DNA of 64,000 nt from Hippophae tibetana (Eukaryota > Streptophyta > Magnoliopsida > Rosales > Elaeagnaceae), in assembly GCA_037013495.1 (NCBI GenBank), contig CM072807.1:7567001-7631000 (forward strand), read 5' to 3'. The position numbers and the translations under genes were made by a program. The notes beneath the pieces are model-generated. The model did not search any database and was not told where the DNA came from. It was given only the letters and a program-made list of their open reading frames with translations. Position 1 is the stretch's first letter; each line of letters starts with the position of its first letter. Positions 1-13,690 of the stretch are shown piece by piece.

Positions 1-117
1 CCAATCAAAAATATAGACAATGTCTCGTACACAAAATTGTACTGAGAATGTTTGGAGAAGTCACACGAAAAAGTTCGTACATAAACTCAAACATATATCA
101 GTCAGCTCACCACATAC

Positions 118-322
118 CTATTTCGTTCATGGATGATAGGATGCGGGGCGACGTGAGGAGAGGTGACTAGCTGGCGGTAGAGGCGACGCGAGGATGGTTG
201 GGTGCTGTTGGAGGCGATAGCGGTTGGTTTAGGCTAGGGTTTTTTTGAGTCTCGCTCTCGCAAAGATGTAAACGCACGGCCGCTGAAAATGAATTAGGGT
301 TAAGGATGGGAAATGCGATTTC

Positions 323-330
<8 letters not shown>
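118..330 (-). CDS. Possible 5' UTR and first coding codons of a gene leaving the window on the left
   Basis: This stretch is much richer in G+C than its surroundings. Read on the minus strand it resembles a plant 5' leader, with two CCCTAA/CCCTAG-type motifs and C-rich tracts. An ATG at 130-128 is followed by three more codons (M-N-E-I) and one base, then a consensus donor G|GTATGTG at 118/117. The remaining exons would lie beyond the left edge. No protein family can be recognised from four residues. It could also be a GC-rich repeat; the call rests on base composition and the donor only. Confidence 0.3.

Positions 331-358
<28 letters not shown>
325..358. repeat. (TA)n microsatellite
   Basis: A nearly pure TA dinucleotide run with one G interruption, just upstream of the possible left-edge gene. 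Confidence 0.9.
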
Positions 359-2650
359 AGGTAATGATTAATTAAAAAAATTAATTATTTATAAAAACCG
401 GTCTAGTTCGATTGGTTTGTAATTTTTATAGCCGGACCGGACCATTTGAAAATTGGTTTTACTTAATGCAGACCGGACCAGACCATTTAAATTATGAAAT
501 TGTTCGGTTTAGTCCAATCCGGACCGATTTTCGATTTAAATCGATCCGATCCAGTTTATGGACACCTCTAATCCCTACACCTACACATGGGGAGGTTCTT
601 TCTATAATCACACTTAAAGTTTTGAGCCTCGTCTGGTTTATTATATTTTAAAATTGTTATTTAAAAAATTTAAGTTTTTTTTCTGTCTAATATCGATTAA
701 GAGTTTGATGACATTGTTGCTTATAAGTTTTGAGAACTCTTAACTTAATAAGATTTTATTAGATTGAGTTAGATTTGAAATTTTAACGTGATATTAGAGT
801 TGTGCCCGGTTTGATGGGTGATTTTTAGGGCTCGATTTCTAACAAAAAAAAGTTACATCTTAAAATTACGGAGATGATGTTAGGTGTTTGATTTTTTAGA
901 TTAAAAATTAGTGTAATATAATTTTATTACTTTAAAAAATTAATATTTTCATTAATTGATTTTTACTTTAAAAGAAAATAATAAATGATAATAGTATAAA
1001 ATCTAACTAATCAAATCGTATAACAATTTCTCTTAAAATTATGTAAACAGCAAAAATGCAAAAGCTCCATTTTCTCGTACAGTATGGCAAGGCTTTTTCT
1101 GAACTTTCTCAAATGCTTCTCTTTGTTTTGTTGCTTTTTGGGAAAGTGATATCGGATATGGACGCAACATCAGCCTTGCCATAGGTCTCACCCTCAAATC
1201 CCATAATTGGAGGCAGGTAGATGGTAAGGCTAACATATTTCGAACTCTTCTCGTTAAAAAATAAAAAATAAAAAATAAAAAAATAAACAATTATTCAAAT
1301 ATAATAAAAATATAAAGTTATGTGTTTTACTATTCATAAAAACTTATAATTTAAAAAAAATGTTAAGAATAATATTTAAAGTTAATTAATTAAATACAAT
1401 GTTATAATATAATTTATAAATATTATGAATGTTTACATTCATTAAGTAAATCTTTTTGGATTTAAAAATTTAGAATTATTATGAACAAATTTGATGTAAA
1501 CATAAAAACTTAGAGTGAAAATATTAATAATAATATTTTATGTTAATTAAATATAATATTATATTAGATTTTATAAAAATTATGTATAATGTCATCTTTA
1601 ATTTAATCTTTTTTAATTGAAAAAAAAACTTTATAAAAATATAATATAATATAATATAATTGATTAAAAATATAAAATGAATAGTGTTGTTTGAGAAAAA
1701 ACTCAAAATTTGAAAAAAATGTTAAAAATAATATAATATATTAATTAAATATAATGTTATACCAAATTATAAATATATACAGTTAAATATTTTTAGATTA
1801 AAAAACTGGTAATTGTTGTTTACTTTAACGATACCAAGTACCAACTGAACCCCTCCCACCTAAACTTTGTACGTACAATGTCTTTGGATTTCAAGGAAAT
1901 TGCTTTCAAAATTCTTGCCACTTCGTCGATGATTGACTTTTTTCCAAATTTTAATTAAACATGGGCAGCAAAGCTGTTGGATTGGGAACATATATAGAAT
2001 TGACGGGTGAAGGAAGGTTTTAATTTTTTTTATTTAATAAAAATATGTGTTATTTTGTAATAAGAAAATTCAAAAATTTTACTTTTTGCTATTTAATTTT
2101 AAATTATGTGATTTTTTTTTGTCAAAGTAAAAGAATTTGCATTTGGAAGAATTGAAAGTGCTATAAAATCACGTAGAGATTTTAGAGAGATAAGCAAATC
2201 AGTCCAATAAATTACATAAGTTTATATATATAATTTTTTTTATATTTAGATATTTAACACTTCATTAAAACGATTACATCTAATATATCATAATACAAAT
2301 AAAGGTTCATTATCCCAAAATAAGATCATGTTTATCTACTTATTTAATACATGTTTTTTGTCTTTTAAGAAGTAAAATATCACCTCCAGTCAAGTACCCT
2401 ATATTCCAATTAAACATCACATTCACTTTTTGATCTCCTAAGATAAGCACTATGAAGTACTTCATTACGTCCCCCATTTTTTTTTTTATCTTGAATCAAG
2501 ATGAAAGAGTTTTATTATTATTAAGACATGTCATTTCAGCAAGTAGTTATTCTTTTTTGGGGTGCAAACTTTTTAACTTCCAAAGGTGAACCATTCAACT
2601 TCTTTTAAGGGTGTAAACCTTCTAATCTTTTCAAATCCTTGTATTAAAAA
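359..2650. other. AT-rich intergenic DNA, no gene seen
   Basis: Around 390-560 there are repeated CCGGACCGG/ACCGGACCAGACC-type words typical of a dispersed plant repeat. Around 1030-1255 a less AT-rich patch is followed by an A-rich tail of AAAAAAT units (1255-1285). This could be an old retroposed fragment, but I could not identify it. The rest is low-complexity A/T sequence. Open frames here are short and unconvincing. Confidence 0.6.
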
Positions 2651-2679
2651 CCATTTAGGGGAAATTAAAATCCCTCGAC

Positions 2680-5230
2680 CAATATATTAGGAACCATGAC
2701 CTTCCTCAAAATTCATTTCCCATGAAAAACTTCAAACCTCTTAATTTTTTTCCTTAAAGAAATTCAATCTGTGTGAAGAATTCCAGCCCACATTCGACAA
2801 ATTTGAGCCCACATTTGAGGAAATTCAGACCATGCTTAAGGAATTTTAGACCACTACATCTCTTACTTTGTTTTGTATGGCTTTTAATTTTCTTATTTTT
2901 ATACATAGCCAAAGAATTTGGTTCCCATCCTACTAGGGTTGCACCTAGGTCCACCACCATAAGATTCAAGAACATATTTCCCCTTATTATCAAAAGGTAC
3001 AATAAACAAGATAAAAAAGTATGACTAAGATAACACATAACATGGGACGAGGTACTAACACTCCCTATTTCCACCCTCAATCTGAGTGATGGGGTCTATA
3101 TGTAAGGAACCACACGGTTTTGGCATTAAACACTCTAGAACATTTGGAAAGGTAGGTCAAATATCTCATAAAATCACCTCGAACCATACCAAAGAAACTA
3201 CAAATGGAGCTCAAGTTCCATCATCCACTAGTAATCCAATTAAAGATATGTTGGGTACTTTTACCTCAAGTCCTATGCCTCTTATCCACATCACCGTACC
3301 TCAAAAGGTTTAGAGGGAAAATAAGGTATGTCGTCAATTGATCAGTGAAAACTCAAAAAAAAAAAACCCTAGGCAAGAAAATTTAGAAACTTCCAATTAG
3401 GTTGGCCATGTAGAACATGTATTGCCTAAGAGAGGCATATTTAGTTCCATCTCGTGTATGTTTGGTTCTAGTTCTCGTGCATCTCCTCAAGATATATGAC
3501 CCACCCAAAGGATGGTACATACTACACTAGGAAGCCTTACAAGTAGGTTTAAGATTTATTATATCTCAGGTTGTTCCTCAATTTTTGTCCACCTATAACC
3601 TCATTTTGGCACAAATCAATCTCAATAGTTGAAAAATGCTTCTAATTATGGTTCTAGTTTGTTGAGAGCTTGACTACAAGCTAGAAAAAGGTAAGATATG
3701 CACCATGTACTGGATAAAAATAATGAGGTTGACGGGGGTAGGGGAAATATCTTATCCATGACTCTTCGAGGTCTCATCTTAAACATGTATGAAATCCGAC
3801 CTAAATTGAAGGACAAGTACTTCTATGTGGGCAATGATATATGGGATGGACAACCCAACACGTACAACCTGGAACTATAATTTTAACACCTCAATGCCAC
3901 TAGACGAAAAAATGCTACTCTATTTTAGCCATGATGGCTAGGAAAAAATATGTTGTCTTGAGTTGCAAAACTCCTTACATATGACCTACAAGGGGATTTT
4001 CATTGAACCATATTTCAAGGCTTTTAGGGTGTGAAGGAATTAGTTCGTTGGACTTCCAGGTTATATAAGGGTACTTATATTTTTGTTCTTTTACTTATTT
4101 CGATTCTCATTACTTGTTTTTATCATACAAGTATGGATTTCACCAACATTGAAATTGACAACTGGGTGGAAAGCCTTGGGTTCGATGAGTTTATAGAGAT
4201 AGACTCCTCCGAGTTGGTGGAAAAAGCTCCTTATGAGTGGGGACCTTAGTTTCTCAAAAAGACACCATCTGTTACGACATCCCTCCCAAAAGAAGAATTT
4301 CATGAAGAACCATCACCACGTGAAAAATTCTTGAACTCCAATAAAATGAGACTAGACTCTCCTTCTTGTGAAGTGGAGATTTCCCTCATTCTTGTACTCC
4401 ATCCAGAGACACGTTGATAAAATAATGTACACTTCAAGACTTTTCGTGTGGAAAGTCACATAACCATCTTTGAAAAAAGGTCATTGGAAACCCGACATAT
4501 TTCTAGATATTTATCTCATTTTGAGGGTGAATTATATGAAACTGGTATACAAGCAACTATTCGAGAGTATGGGCTAATACACAGGAAGATGGCCTTTGAT
4601 TTATTTTTTATACTTGTATAATTCTAACCATGCTCTTTACAGGTTGTGACCCTAATAAGAGAGGGAAAATTTTCGTTATTGCATACCGTGCATGTGCACA
4701 TAAGGTTGAAACCCTCCTTGTACAATTTTAAGGTTCTCTTGATGAGAAAGCCAATGTACTGAAAGATAAGAAGGAGCACCTTAGGATTCAGGAGGCCAAA
4801 ATTATAGATATAGAAAATTACCAACTAGATCAAAATCAAAAGTTGAAGGTTACTTCCAATTTTTCCTTGGAGAGGGATACTTTGGCTAAAAAGGATGAAG
4901 AAAGGCTAAGCCTGCCAAGGAACGAGCTAAGTTAGTCAAAAATTCCACAAGGTCCATCAGAAACAAAGATGTTGCCTTATTAGAACAAGTGACCTTAAAG
5001 AAGATTGTACCCATGGGTACTATGAGAGGGTATCTTAGGTAATGAAAAACTTTAGGTCTCAAGCCATAAAGTCTAACTCTCTTAATACTTTCATGGGATA
5101 TGTATACAAGGTGCACATGCAACCCTCTCAAGAACACCATAGGTTGCAATACCAACCCCCAACAAAGTCGTGGGATCTACTCTAGAAAAAGATGTACCAG
5201 AGAAGAGACTTAAAAGAAGGCTTAATAGAC
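2680..5230 (+). pseudogene. Decayed plant transposon-type gene with a coiled-coil segment
   Basis: Several short plus-strand frames have protein-like composition but are broken by many stops and frame changes. A segment around 3770-3880 reads as a fold-like stretch with RPKLKDKYFYVGNDIW. The segment 4031-4249 ends in WVESLGFDEFIEI and APYEWGP. The segment 4770-4920 is rich in E/K/D/Q and reads as a coiled coil. This order (a globular domain, an acidic linker, a coiled coil) resembles the plant 'putative gypsy-type transposon' or transposase-associated proteins, which I recall by architecture only. No intact start-to-stop frame survives. Confidence is good that it is a relic of coding DNA and low for the family. 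Confidence 0.35.
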
Positions 5231-5429
5231 TTTTGGTTTCAGACTTGTATTTTTCTTTTTTCTTTTTGTTCTCTTTCACACGCACTCTCTCTCTTTATAA
5301 TGCATTGAATGCTCTCACATTTGAAGCCTTAGTAGGGTTGTACCCTTGTCCTAGGTGTGGCGTGAGATAGTTGCATAGTGAGGTATGATTGCCACACAAA
5401 TTGTGTGTGCAATGAATACGTAAGTTTAC

Positions 5430-8300
5430 ATATCACAACAAGTAATATATTGATAATAAAATATCGTTCTTACAGATATTATTTTATTAGAAACTAATTT
5501 TTAAAAATAAAAAAAATAAAAAATCAATTTTTTTTGAGTATTTATATTTTAAGGAAGCAAAATTAAAATAACTAAAAGTAAATAGCAATAATTAATTAAA
5601 TCAGATTTGGTAACTAAAAAAATATATTTAGAAAATATCTAAGAATATTTAATTCCCTAATTTTATGAATATGTGAATCACTAAAATTTATCCAATATAA
5701 TTATAAATAAATAAAATTAACAATTGAATCTAACTTATCATGTATTACTCCATCAAATAAACTACACACAATATAATAAATAATTTAATCACACTTTCAT
5801 GTCAATTAAATTGTATACTACTTATTAAGTCTATCAATTATGAATCACATACATAATAATCGTACATCTCTACCTAGAAACTATGCATGTTATTTAATCA
5901 AAACAAATAATCAAATAATTCTCTCAAATCTATTTAGTTGCTTCTATAAATAAATTATTGGTAAAACAACTAATGACATAAAAATCAGATTAAATAATAT
6001 AATTAAATTATAATTATAATTAATGTAAAATATTAGATCATCACATGATGAAAATTGGGTTTATAAGATCCATATATTAATAAATTAACTAGACATAATT
6101 TTGTCCATAAAGCTCATATTTTTCATAAAGGAAGACAAAAAATGATAAAGAAAAGAGTAGTAGAAGAAATACAATCAACCTCTTGAATTTTAGTGTTAAT
6201 CTCCTCTAGAATATCCACCAAAATTGTATATACTCTTGAATTTTTCTCTCTTTTTGGCTCCAAAAACTAACCAAAATTATGCTAATGATGGTCCCTTAGG
6301 ATTTATGGGGTGACTAGAGGCTTAAATATAGCTCAGGTATAATTTGAACCGTCAGATCAGCTTCAGATCAAAGGCTAAGATTAAAACAAGCAAAAATTAA
6401 TGTGTCAACCAATTATAGAGTGACACATGGCACACAAAATTCACTCGGCGGATCAGAGCCCGACGCATGGTAGGGGAGATCCATCTGAGTAAATGCATAC
6501 TGAGTTAACACCATGTGGCGTAATGTGATTTGTAGGCATAGATGGAGTGGCGCACGGGTGAAAGAGGGAGCAATCACGTGGCATTGTTGTTTGGCCGCGC
6601 TCCAAAGTTGGATTGAATGTCATGTTGACACTTGGCACGTGGTTCATACTCCTTACGACGATTCATGATTTTTTGCTAGGGCTTACGTGACATCCGCGTG
6701 GTTTTTCCAATCAACTCCTCTACTTGCGTGGTAGGCCACGTGGTAACTTCAGATTGGCTATACATTAAAAATTCATAAAAATTTCAAAACAATTCCAAAA
6801 AATATATGTTCACCCTTTTTCACTTAAAAGTTTATATTTTAATATTTTTAGCCCCAAAAATACTATTTATTAAATAAAATAAGTAAATATTAATATAAAT
6901 ATGCACTTAGCTAAAGATCAATAAGGACTTTATATGCTTGTAATGTAAGACTTAGGTGGGGGTCAATAAATGAAGACATTTAGGATCTTTCCACACATTA
7001 GTTTTCTTTTTGTTCATCTTGCATTTTTTAACTACAATTGAGCTTTAACTTGATATTTCAATGCATCATCTTTCATCATTCTTTCATATTCTTTTATTCC
7101 ATATATCTTCTATTTTTTTTAATTGTAACTTCACAATATCCCAAATTCTATTTTCTTTTTTCTTTAGAGGAATAATTATGTTGTTAGTTTCGCTACTTCT
7201 TTTTTTCTTTCACTCTTTTTTTAGGTGCATTATATTTCACCTTATTCTATAGGATAACATATTAGTGCATTTTATTCTTTTCATACAAGCTAAAAGTGCA
7301 AGGATAAAAGTAATGCTTATTAATTAGGCATAAAATATGGCTTAAAAATATAAAAGGTTTTTTTTAGACTCAAATGGATAACTAAGGATATAATAATGCT
7401 TAGCTTGAAAGGCTTAATCGATCTAAATAAGACATAAATAATTTCTCTTATTAAATAATATTTAGGATTTTACCTTAAGGGATGATCAAACAGATTCTAA
7501 AACTTGGTAGATCTCATCAACTCACATAACTCACTACAAATTTTCTCTCAATAAACACACCAAAATCAATCGTGAACATTTGCATAAAAAATTGAATCTA
7601 TTCAATCAAAACTAGCAAGCAAATCATATGATTAATGTAAATATCTTAACAAATATGTTACGTTCCTTATCCTAGTCATGACAACCATTTTTTTATCATT
7701 GAGTTCAAATGTTTCATATCAAGCATGCATGCATTTAGTTTCCATATATTTGTCAATTTCTACCCAAATCATGATTAAAAACATCCTAAGAATTAAAAAA
7801 AATTCCCTAAAAAATTTAAAATGCATAGTAAATACTAATGTAGAGAATGAAGCCCCCTCAAACTTAAATTACACATTGTCCCCAATGTACACATATAAAT
7901 ATAAAAAGGTAAAAGAAAAGAAAACTCCCTTAATCATGGCACACCACATCTGTCGCTGAAATGCTCATTCTTGTTGCGCCATTGCTTTCTACATTTATTC
8001 ACTTGTAAACCAAAAAGAATGAAAATATAAGTAAAATAACATTAGGTTGCCTCCCAACCAGCATCATGTTTAACGTCTTTAACTAGACGGTCATATCAAG
8101 TCCTGAGACACATCCCTTTGTGTCCATTTAATTTTGAGTTTCCCTAGAAAAATTTTGAGTCTTGATTTATTCAATAATACCTTATGTTCTGGTTCGCAAA
8201 CACGGTGCTCAATTCTTTTATCATACCATTTTTTTTCCTTTTGAACTTTTTGGTATTCTTATAAGCACTCTACCATCACTCATCCAATTTATGTATTTTT
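5430..8300 (-). mobile_element. Ty3/gypsy retrotransposon relic (Athila/Tat-like), minus strand
   Basis: On the minus strand, near 8180-8120, a frame reads SRLKIFLGKLKIKW, the usual end of a Ty3/gypsy integrase. It is followed after about 100 bases by GGTTGGGAGGCAACC (8065-8050 region), a motif commonly found just past pol in Athila/Tat-type elements. Further on comes ACATTGGGGACAATGT and TTTAAGTTTGAGGGGG (about 7885-7850), also characteristic of the region before the 3' LTR in these elements. The less AT-rich block 6430-6760 could be part of an LTR or its flank. Gag, protease and reverse transcriptase are not visible, and I did not find both LTRs. The 5430-6880 part is assigned with less confidence than 6880-8300. 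Confidence 0.45.
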
Positions 8301-9360
8301 ATCTTAAATCAAATTGAAGGGTAAAAGTATGAGGTCTAAACTTGTTGACCCTTCAATTGATCAATCTATGTCCTTCCTCCCTATTTCATCTACTCTAAAT
8401 GCACTTATGATAAATCTGTGTTTTAGAATTATTTTGTCTAATTTATTAATTATAATTGCTATGTTCGTAAAGTTTTTAGTTAATTTTAAGTTTCTAAATT
8501 ATTATTTGGTGTTAGTTTTGTAAGAAATTATATTTTTAGAGAAAATGAAACAATTTGAATTAAAAAGGACTTAAATGCAAATAAAAAAAGTTGAAAATTT
8601 AATTTGAATTAAAAAGAGGACTTAAATGCAATTAACAAAATTAATTTTTTTTCAACGTAGAAAATGAGTCTCGCGCACAGAATAGATCAACATGTGTCAC
8701 CCACCGTCAGATCATATTCAATGATGCAGATTAGGAGAGTGATATTCAAACGCTATGTGGGCGAGTGGACAAGGATTCCCAATTGTTCGGATCATATAGT
8801 GAGGTTCACATGTCTGCACAGTCTGGCATTCATATTTTCCCTATAATGCACCCTTGAGTCACCCACCGTCACATCAAATGATGAACGGTCAAGATCATGT
8901 GTGATCTCCACTCTCCACGCTATAAAGTCACGACTGGACTCCAACTCTTTTGCACATCCTAACATGTGAAATTCCCCTATGACGTAGTCCACCAAATCTG
9001 TATGCACCCTCGTGTCTCGCCCAGTCAGAATTCGCCAGGTGTCTGATTCTCCTTCCAACGAATTAGAGGTCGCCACGTTTCATGCGTAGTGTATAATAAA
9101 AATTCAGAAAAATTTCTCTTTTCAGCTTATTTTGCGCGATTTTCTACCTTTTTTTCACGCCTGTTTGGGGATTTTTTTGTGTATTTTTAGAGAACACGCA
9201 GAAGGAATTTTTGGGTAGTTTTATGGTTATATTGCTGAAAATAGAGAGAATACGCAGAAACCATTTTTTTTTTTAGTTTTGTTGTTGTTTTGTTGCTGAA
9301 AAAATACAGAGAAGACATAGAGCAAAAAAGGCGGCAAAGGGAGGAACTCCATTTTTTCAT
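8301..9360. other. Unassigned repeat-like block with internal duplication
   Basis: Two near-identical copies of a roughly 45-base A-rich motif (GAATTAAAAAGGACTTAAATGCAA-type) lie at about 8555-8640. The block 8650-9080 is less AT-rich and repeats words such as CACCCACCGTCA and GATCATGTG. The same kind of words (CCGTCAGATCA) occur at 6350-6370, so this may be another piece of the neighbouring retrotransposon relic. A 94-codon minus-strand frame (8792-9076) has no family signature and is not called as a gene. Confidence 0.4.
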
Positions 9361-9670
9361 TGAGGAATCATAAAAGAGTTTCTTCTAATATCTTTTTTTT
9401 TAATTTAATTTTTCTGAAATGTTTACATATTTTTAGATTGTGATTTCAATATTTACTATGAATTAAATTATTTATTCTAGGGTTGTAATGTAGCTTACAT
9501 TATGAAGCTTGAATTAATTATTTTTGAATGATTTATAAGATGTTGCTTTTAATTTTTTTATTCTATTTATGCTTAATATTCTTTGATTGTCGGAAGATTA
9601 ATCAATTGATCTGTGAACCTTAATGAATTTGAAAAATGAATTTATGTGTTTTGCTCTTGGATAGAATAAC

Positions 9671-9713
<43 letters not shown>

Positions 9714-10690
9714 GAGGGGATAGGAATATACATTTATTATATGTGTAGCTATTGAAAACTTTGAGCTTAATGAATCTTTGGTAAATTTAATTCTCATAAG
9801 AATATAGTGAATTAATTTAGTGAGATGTGTGTATTTGTTATCAGAAGACACACATGGATAAATTAGGAGTTCTTGGTTGACAAATTAAATGCAAAAACAT
9901 AATCAAGAGAAAATAATATGATTCAAGTGGATTAATTTGGTGAAAAACCAATCCTAGAGTTTTCATCAAGTGTTAATTTCATATAATGTTATTTAAAATT
10001 AGTTTAGTTAAGCTCTATCCAAATATCAATTGTTTGGATAAAATTAGGTTGAAATAATTTTAATACTTAACAAAGATTAATAATAAATATCTGTGGGAAC
10101 CATATCGTATTTATGACTTATCACTTGTGACCGTATATACTTGCAAGTTGATGTTCTTTTAAGAAACCAACAACTTAGTGTAAAACAAAATCTTACATGA
10201 GAGTCTATCTCCTTTTTTTGTGTTTCGTTTAGCCTAATTGTAATAAAAAAAAATAATGAAAAAAATAAAATAAACAATATAAATAAAAAGAATGAGGTGG
10301 GTTGACCATTTTACCCCTACCAAATGATTTTTTTGTTGTTGTTAACATTCAAAAACGACCAAATCAAAACTTTTTAAACATTATGAGTGAACCATTTCAA
10401 AACATTATTAATTTATATAATTTATTAATTTCAACTCACAAAATTTAATCATATCCAATAAATTGAACGTAAGCAAGTAAATGGTTATTTGACATTTCTA
10501 AAAATATGCTACAATGATACCTATATTATAAAATTTTATTTATAATAACTTATTATAATGTTATAATTGATAGGACAATAATCTAATGATTAAAAAAAAG
10601 GTTTAATTGTCTTAAACAATATAAGACTATCACATTAATTATGACATTATAAAAAATATTATAAATAGAAGTTTTCTAATGAAGTGGATA
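9361..10690. other. AT-rich intergenic DNA
   Basis: No gene or recognisable element apart from the dinucleotide tract at 9670-9713. Confidence 0.6.
9670..9713. repeat. Compound (AT)n(GT)n microsatellite
   Basis: An AT run passes directly into a GT run ending before GGAGGGGA. A typical length-variable plant microsatellite. Confidence 0.95.
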
Positions 10691-10734
10691 ATTATCTAAC
10701 TAGATAGAGTTTGGTTGATAAGTGATTTTGTTCG

Positions 10735-10960
10735 TCAAAATCGAGTTGGATACATATCCAACTAAATTGATTAGTTATCGAACGGATCGGATTATGATCC
10801 CACTCATTTGAACTAAAATGGACATAGGTCCAACTAAATCACCAATTATCCAATAAGTAAGAATTTGGTCGTCTAGTGACCCAACTCATCGAAGCAGATT
10901 TAAACAATGTCTAATTAAATTTGATAGTTATCTAACTAGTTAAATTTTGATTGATTATTT
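10735..10960. repeat. Diverged tandem repeat, unit about 80 bases
   Basis: Successive variants of a 'pyrimidine-rich dyad + CCAACTAAAT + TAGTTATC' unit occur near 10743, 10819 and 10900. Each contains a short GGAYAYRTCCAA-like dyad. They lie directly upstream of a perfect 44-base tandem array that shares the GATACAT word. Confidence 0.45.
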
Positions 10961-10964
10961 ATTA

Positions 10965-11096
10965 TGCTGATTAGAACCAATTTGATACATGATAAACTAA
11001 TCAAAATTTGCTGATTAGAACCAATTTGATACATGATAAACTAATCAAAATTTGCTGATTAGAACCAATTTGATACATGATAAACTAATCAAAATT
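10965..11096. repeat. Perfect tandem repeat, 3 x 44 bases
   Basis: Copies begin at 10965, 11009 and 11053 with no mismatch that I can see. The unit contains GCTGATTAGAACCAATTTG and ends TAATCAAAATT. Perfect identity suggests recent expansion. There are no spacers, so it is not a CRISPR-like array. Confidence 0.95.
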
Positions 11097-13129
11097 TTAA
11101 TGACATATATATATATATTAAAAGTACCGCAAGAGATGTAAGTTGAAGACACTTTAACATGTAAAAATGTACATGGTGTATAATTGTTATTAAAAATGAT
11201 AGCTTAAGTTTCTACTCTCTAATTTTGGGTATTGAGGAACTTTTTAAAAGTTGAAAATTTTGGGTTTTTCTGAAATATAAAATGTGAATTTTCTCAACAA
11301 TTTAAATTCATTGATAGACGTTGAAATTATTTGCAGGTTAATGAAATAATAAAACAAACGTTGCCCAAAAGTCATTTTATTGTGCTTCTAAGAAACAGCC
11401 TGGTCTATTTTGTACAAAATGTCATTAAAAATCCAGACGTCATGTCAATTTCAAATTTTACACCCCCATGACCCACGAATTGGAAATTCAAGAAACGAAC
11501 AAAAAAAATCAAAATCAAAATAAAGCTTTAAAGTTGGTGGTGACTTGAATTGAATGGATTCAGATCATCAGTGGATTTTGTCCAGCTTTTTCTTTCTTAC
11601 TTTCTGCCTCCCCCTAACCGATAAGCTATTATTTTTAGGCAAATTTTTGACAAAAGATAATACGACATTAACAATAAAGATAGGAAGACATATATTAACA
11701 AAAATGTATCTTAATTACTAGTGTTGTCTTGTGTTCACAGCTATATTTGCTTTTATATATATCTTTATTTTGGTTGTCTATGTTTGTGTATCAGTTATAA
11801 ATGGTTGTGCCTATAATAATCAGTCTTCTTTACTACTACAATTTACTGGTGTCACTTTATGACATTTGGAATCATGATTGTTATGAGAATAATATTAATT
11901 ATTAATAATAGGTAGAGAGGTACTGTAAAATCCTCGCAAATTATAATATTGTTGTGGTTAATTTCCTTTGATTTTAAAATGTATTATATAATCACTTAAT
12001 TATTTATCTTTGTAAAAATTAATTAATTAAAAATAAATAATTTTTATTAAAATATTAATTTTTACTATTAATTAATTAAAATACAATAAAATACGAGTCA
12101 TTCACAAGTCAAAAATAAAATTTATTATAAAATTATTTTAAAAAATTAACAATAATAATTTTATGATCTAAAATTATTTAGATACATATTTATTTTATAA
12201 AAAATAATAAATATTAAGGTAAAAATTGTGATAATAAATAAATATTAAATTAAATATTTTGTGAATGTTTTATATATTAATTATCATTTTAATATTTTTA
12301 AGTGATTGAGTTTTTTAATCATTTGATATTAAAAATAATATTTTAATAAAAAAATTATTAAAATAATATTAATCGTCATTAATTAATACATATTCTCAAA
12401 ATTAAAGAATTAAAAATATCTTTTTAATGTAACTATAATTTGATATACTTAACATTTTTTTTTACTACATATCATAAATCACATAATATAATACAATTTT
12501 GTGAGTTATTTGATATAATTAAAAAAATGAATAGTCTTTTCTATGTTATGAATTATTAACATTAGATAGGATTTTAAGAAATAAATTATTATTTGTAGTT
12601 GTAATCGTAAGGTTTATTAGGAGTCTTGATCGATAGCGTGAGTTTTATCCGACACTACGTGTATGTAAATGTTATAATCATTATTTTAATTCATTCCATG
12701 ATCGGATCCATAACGTTCAACAAGATCACTAACTATCAAACGATGATGTATATCATTAACCGACGACGACACACGCATTATGCAAAAGAAACGCATCCAC
12801 TATGATACCTTATCATTATTGATATATGAAAACTATATTTTATGAGCACTTCACCTCGTGATCAATCATCTATTTTGATTTAGCAATATTATGTAGTGTG
12901 TTAATTCCAACCATCCTTATTTCCAAATAAAGTAAGAATTTGTTTTGGCCAAACAATGTTGGAAAGTTAGATAAAATATTTTTCTTTAATTAAAGTATAC
13001 TATTGATTTTAAATTTTAATTAAATTCACTGTTGATTTTAAACCTTAATTAAATTCATTCGATGATTTCTATACATATTTTAGTTGACAAACTTAGGGAT
13101 AAGTAGTGGATTAAAACTATCTATTTTTG
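11097..13129. other. AT-rich intergenic DNA, no gene seen
   Basis: Slightly higher complexity at 11370-11620 and 12600-12900 (with GATCGGATCC and CGACGACGAC words), but no frame, splice pattern or terminal repeats that I can assign. Confidence 0.55.
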
Positions 13130-13690
13130 GTCCATCTAAATACAATTCGATGATATAATTAATCTCAACAAATTCGATGATATAATCAGTCTCAATCAAT
13201 TTGATAATATAATCAATCTGAACCAATTCGAATCGGAATAAATTAAATAATGTTATATTAATATTAAAATTTATTTATGAATTATAGTAATACATAAAAT
13301 ATAATATACATAATTTAAAATTTAAATTGATATTTTGTACTAAATGTTATTATTTATAATCACAATTAAAAAAAATCAAAATAATATGAAGTATGTATAT
13401 ACAATTATTAAATTATTATATTTATTTTTTAAACTAAAATAATAATATAATATAATTATGGTATGCATAATATCTAAATATAACATATTATAAAATAAAA
13501 TATGTATTTATTTATAATTTAATAGTAATTCGGTTTGAATCGAATACAATAGATTATAAAATCAATTAATTCGAATCTTATCCCACTATAAAATTTATCA
13601 ATTCAAATCTAACAAATCGGATATAATTTCTCAACTTAAACGAATTGATCAGATTATTTGCTCACTAATATTCAAAATATGATCTAGATG
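13130..13690. mobile_element. MITE-like repeat, copy 1
   Basis: This AT-rich unit aligns along most of its length with 17110-17670. Shared landmarks in the same order are AAATTTAAATTGATATTTT, AATCAAAATAATA, TAAAATAATAATATAATAT, TTATAATTTAATA and a common end CAGATTATTTGCT. The two copies are diverged. A non-autonomous DNA transposon is the most likely explanation. Confidence 0.5.

Noticed and set aside
1030-1290. Possible SINE with A-rich tail
   Set aside because: There is an A-rich tail, but I could not find a convincing pol III box pair or match to a known family.
8792-9076. 94-codon minus-strand open frame
   Set aside because: No domain and no splice context; it lies in a repeat-like block whose words recur at 6.35 kb.
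10965-11096. Array that could look like CRISPR
   Set aside because: Units are directly adjacent without spacers, and the context is a plant nuclear genome.
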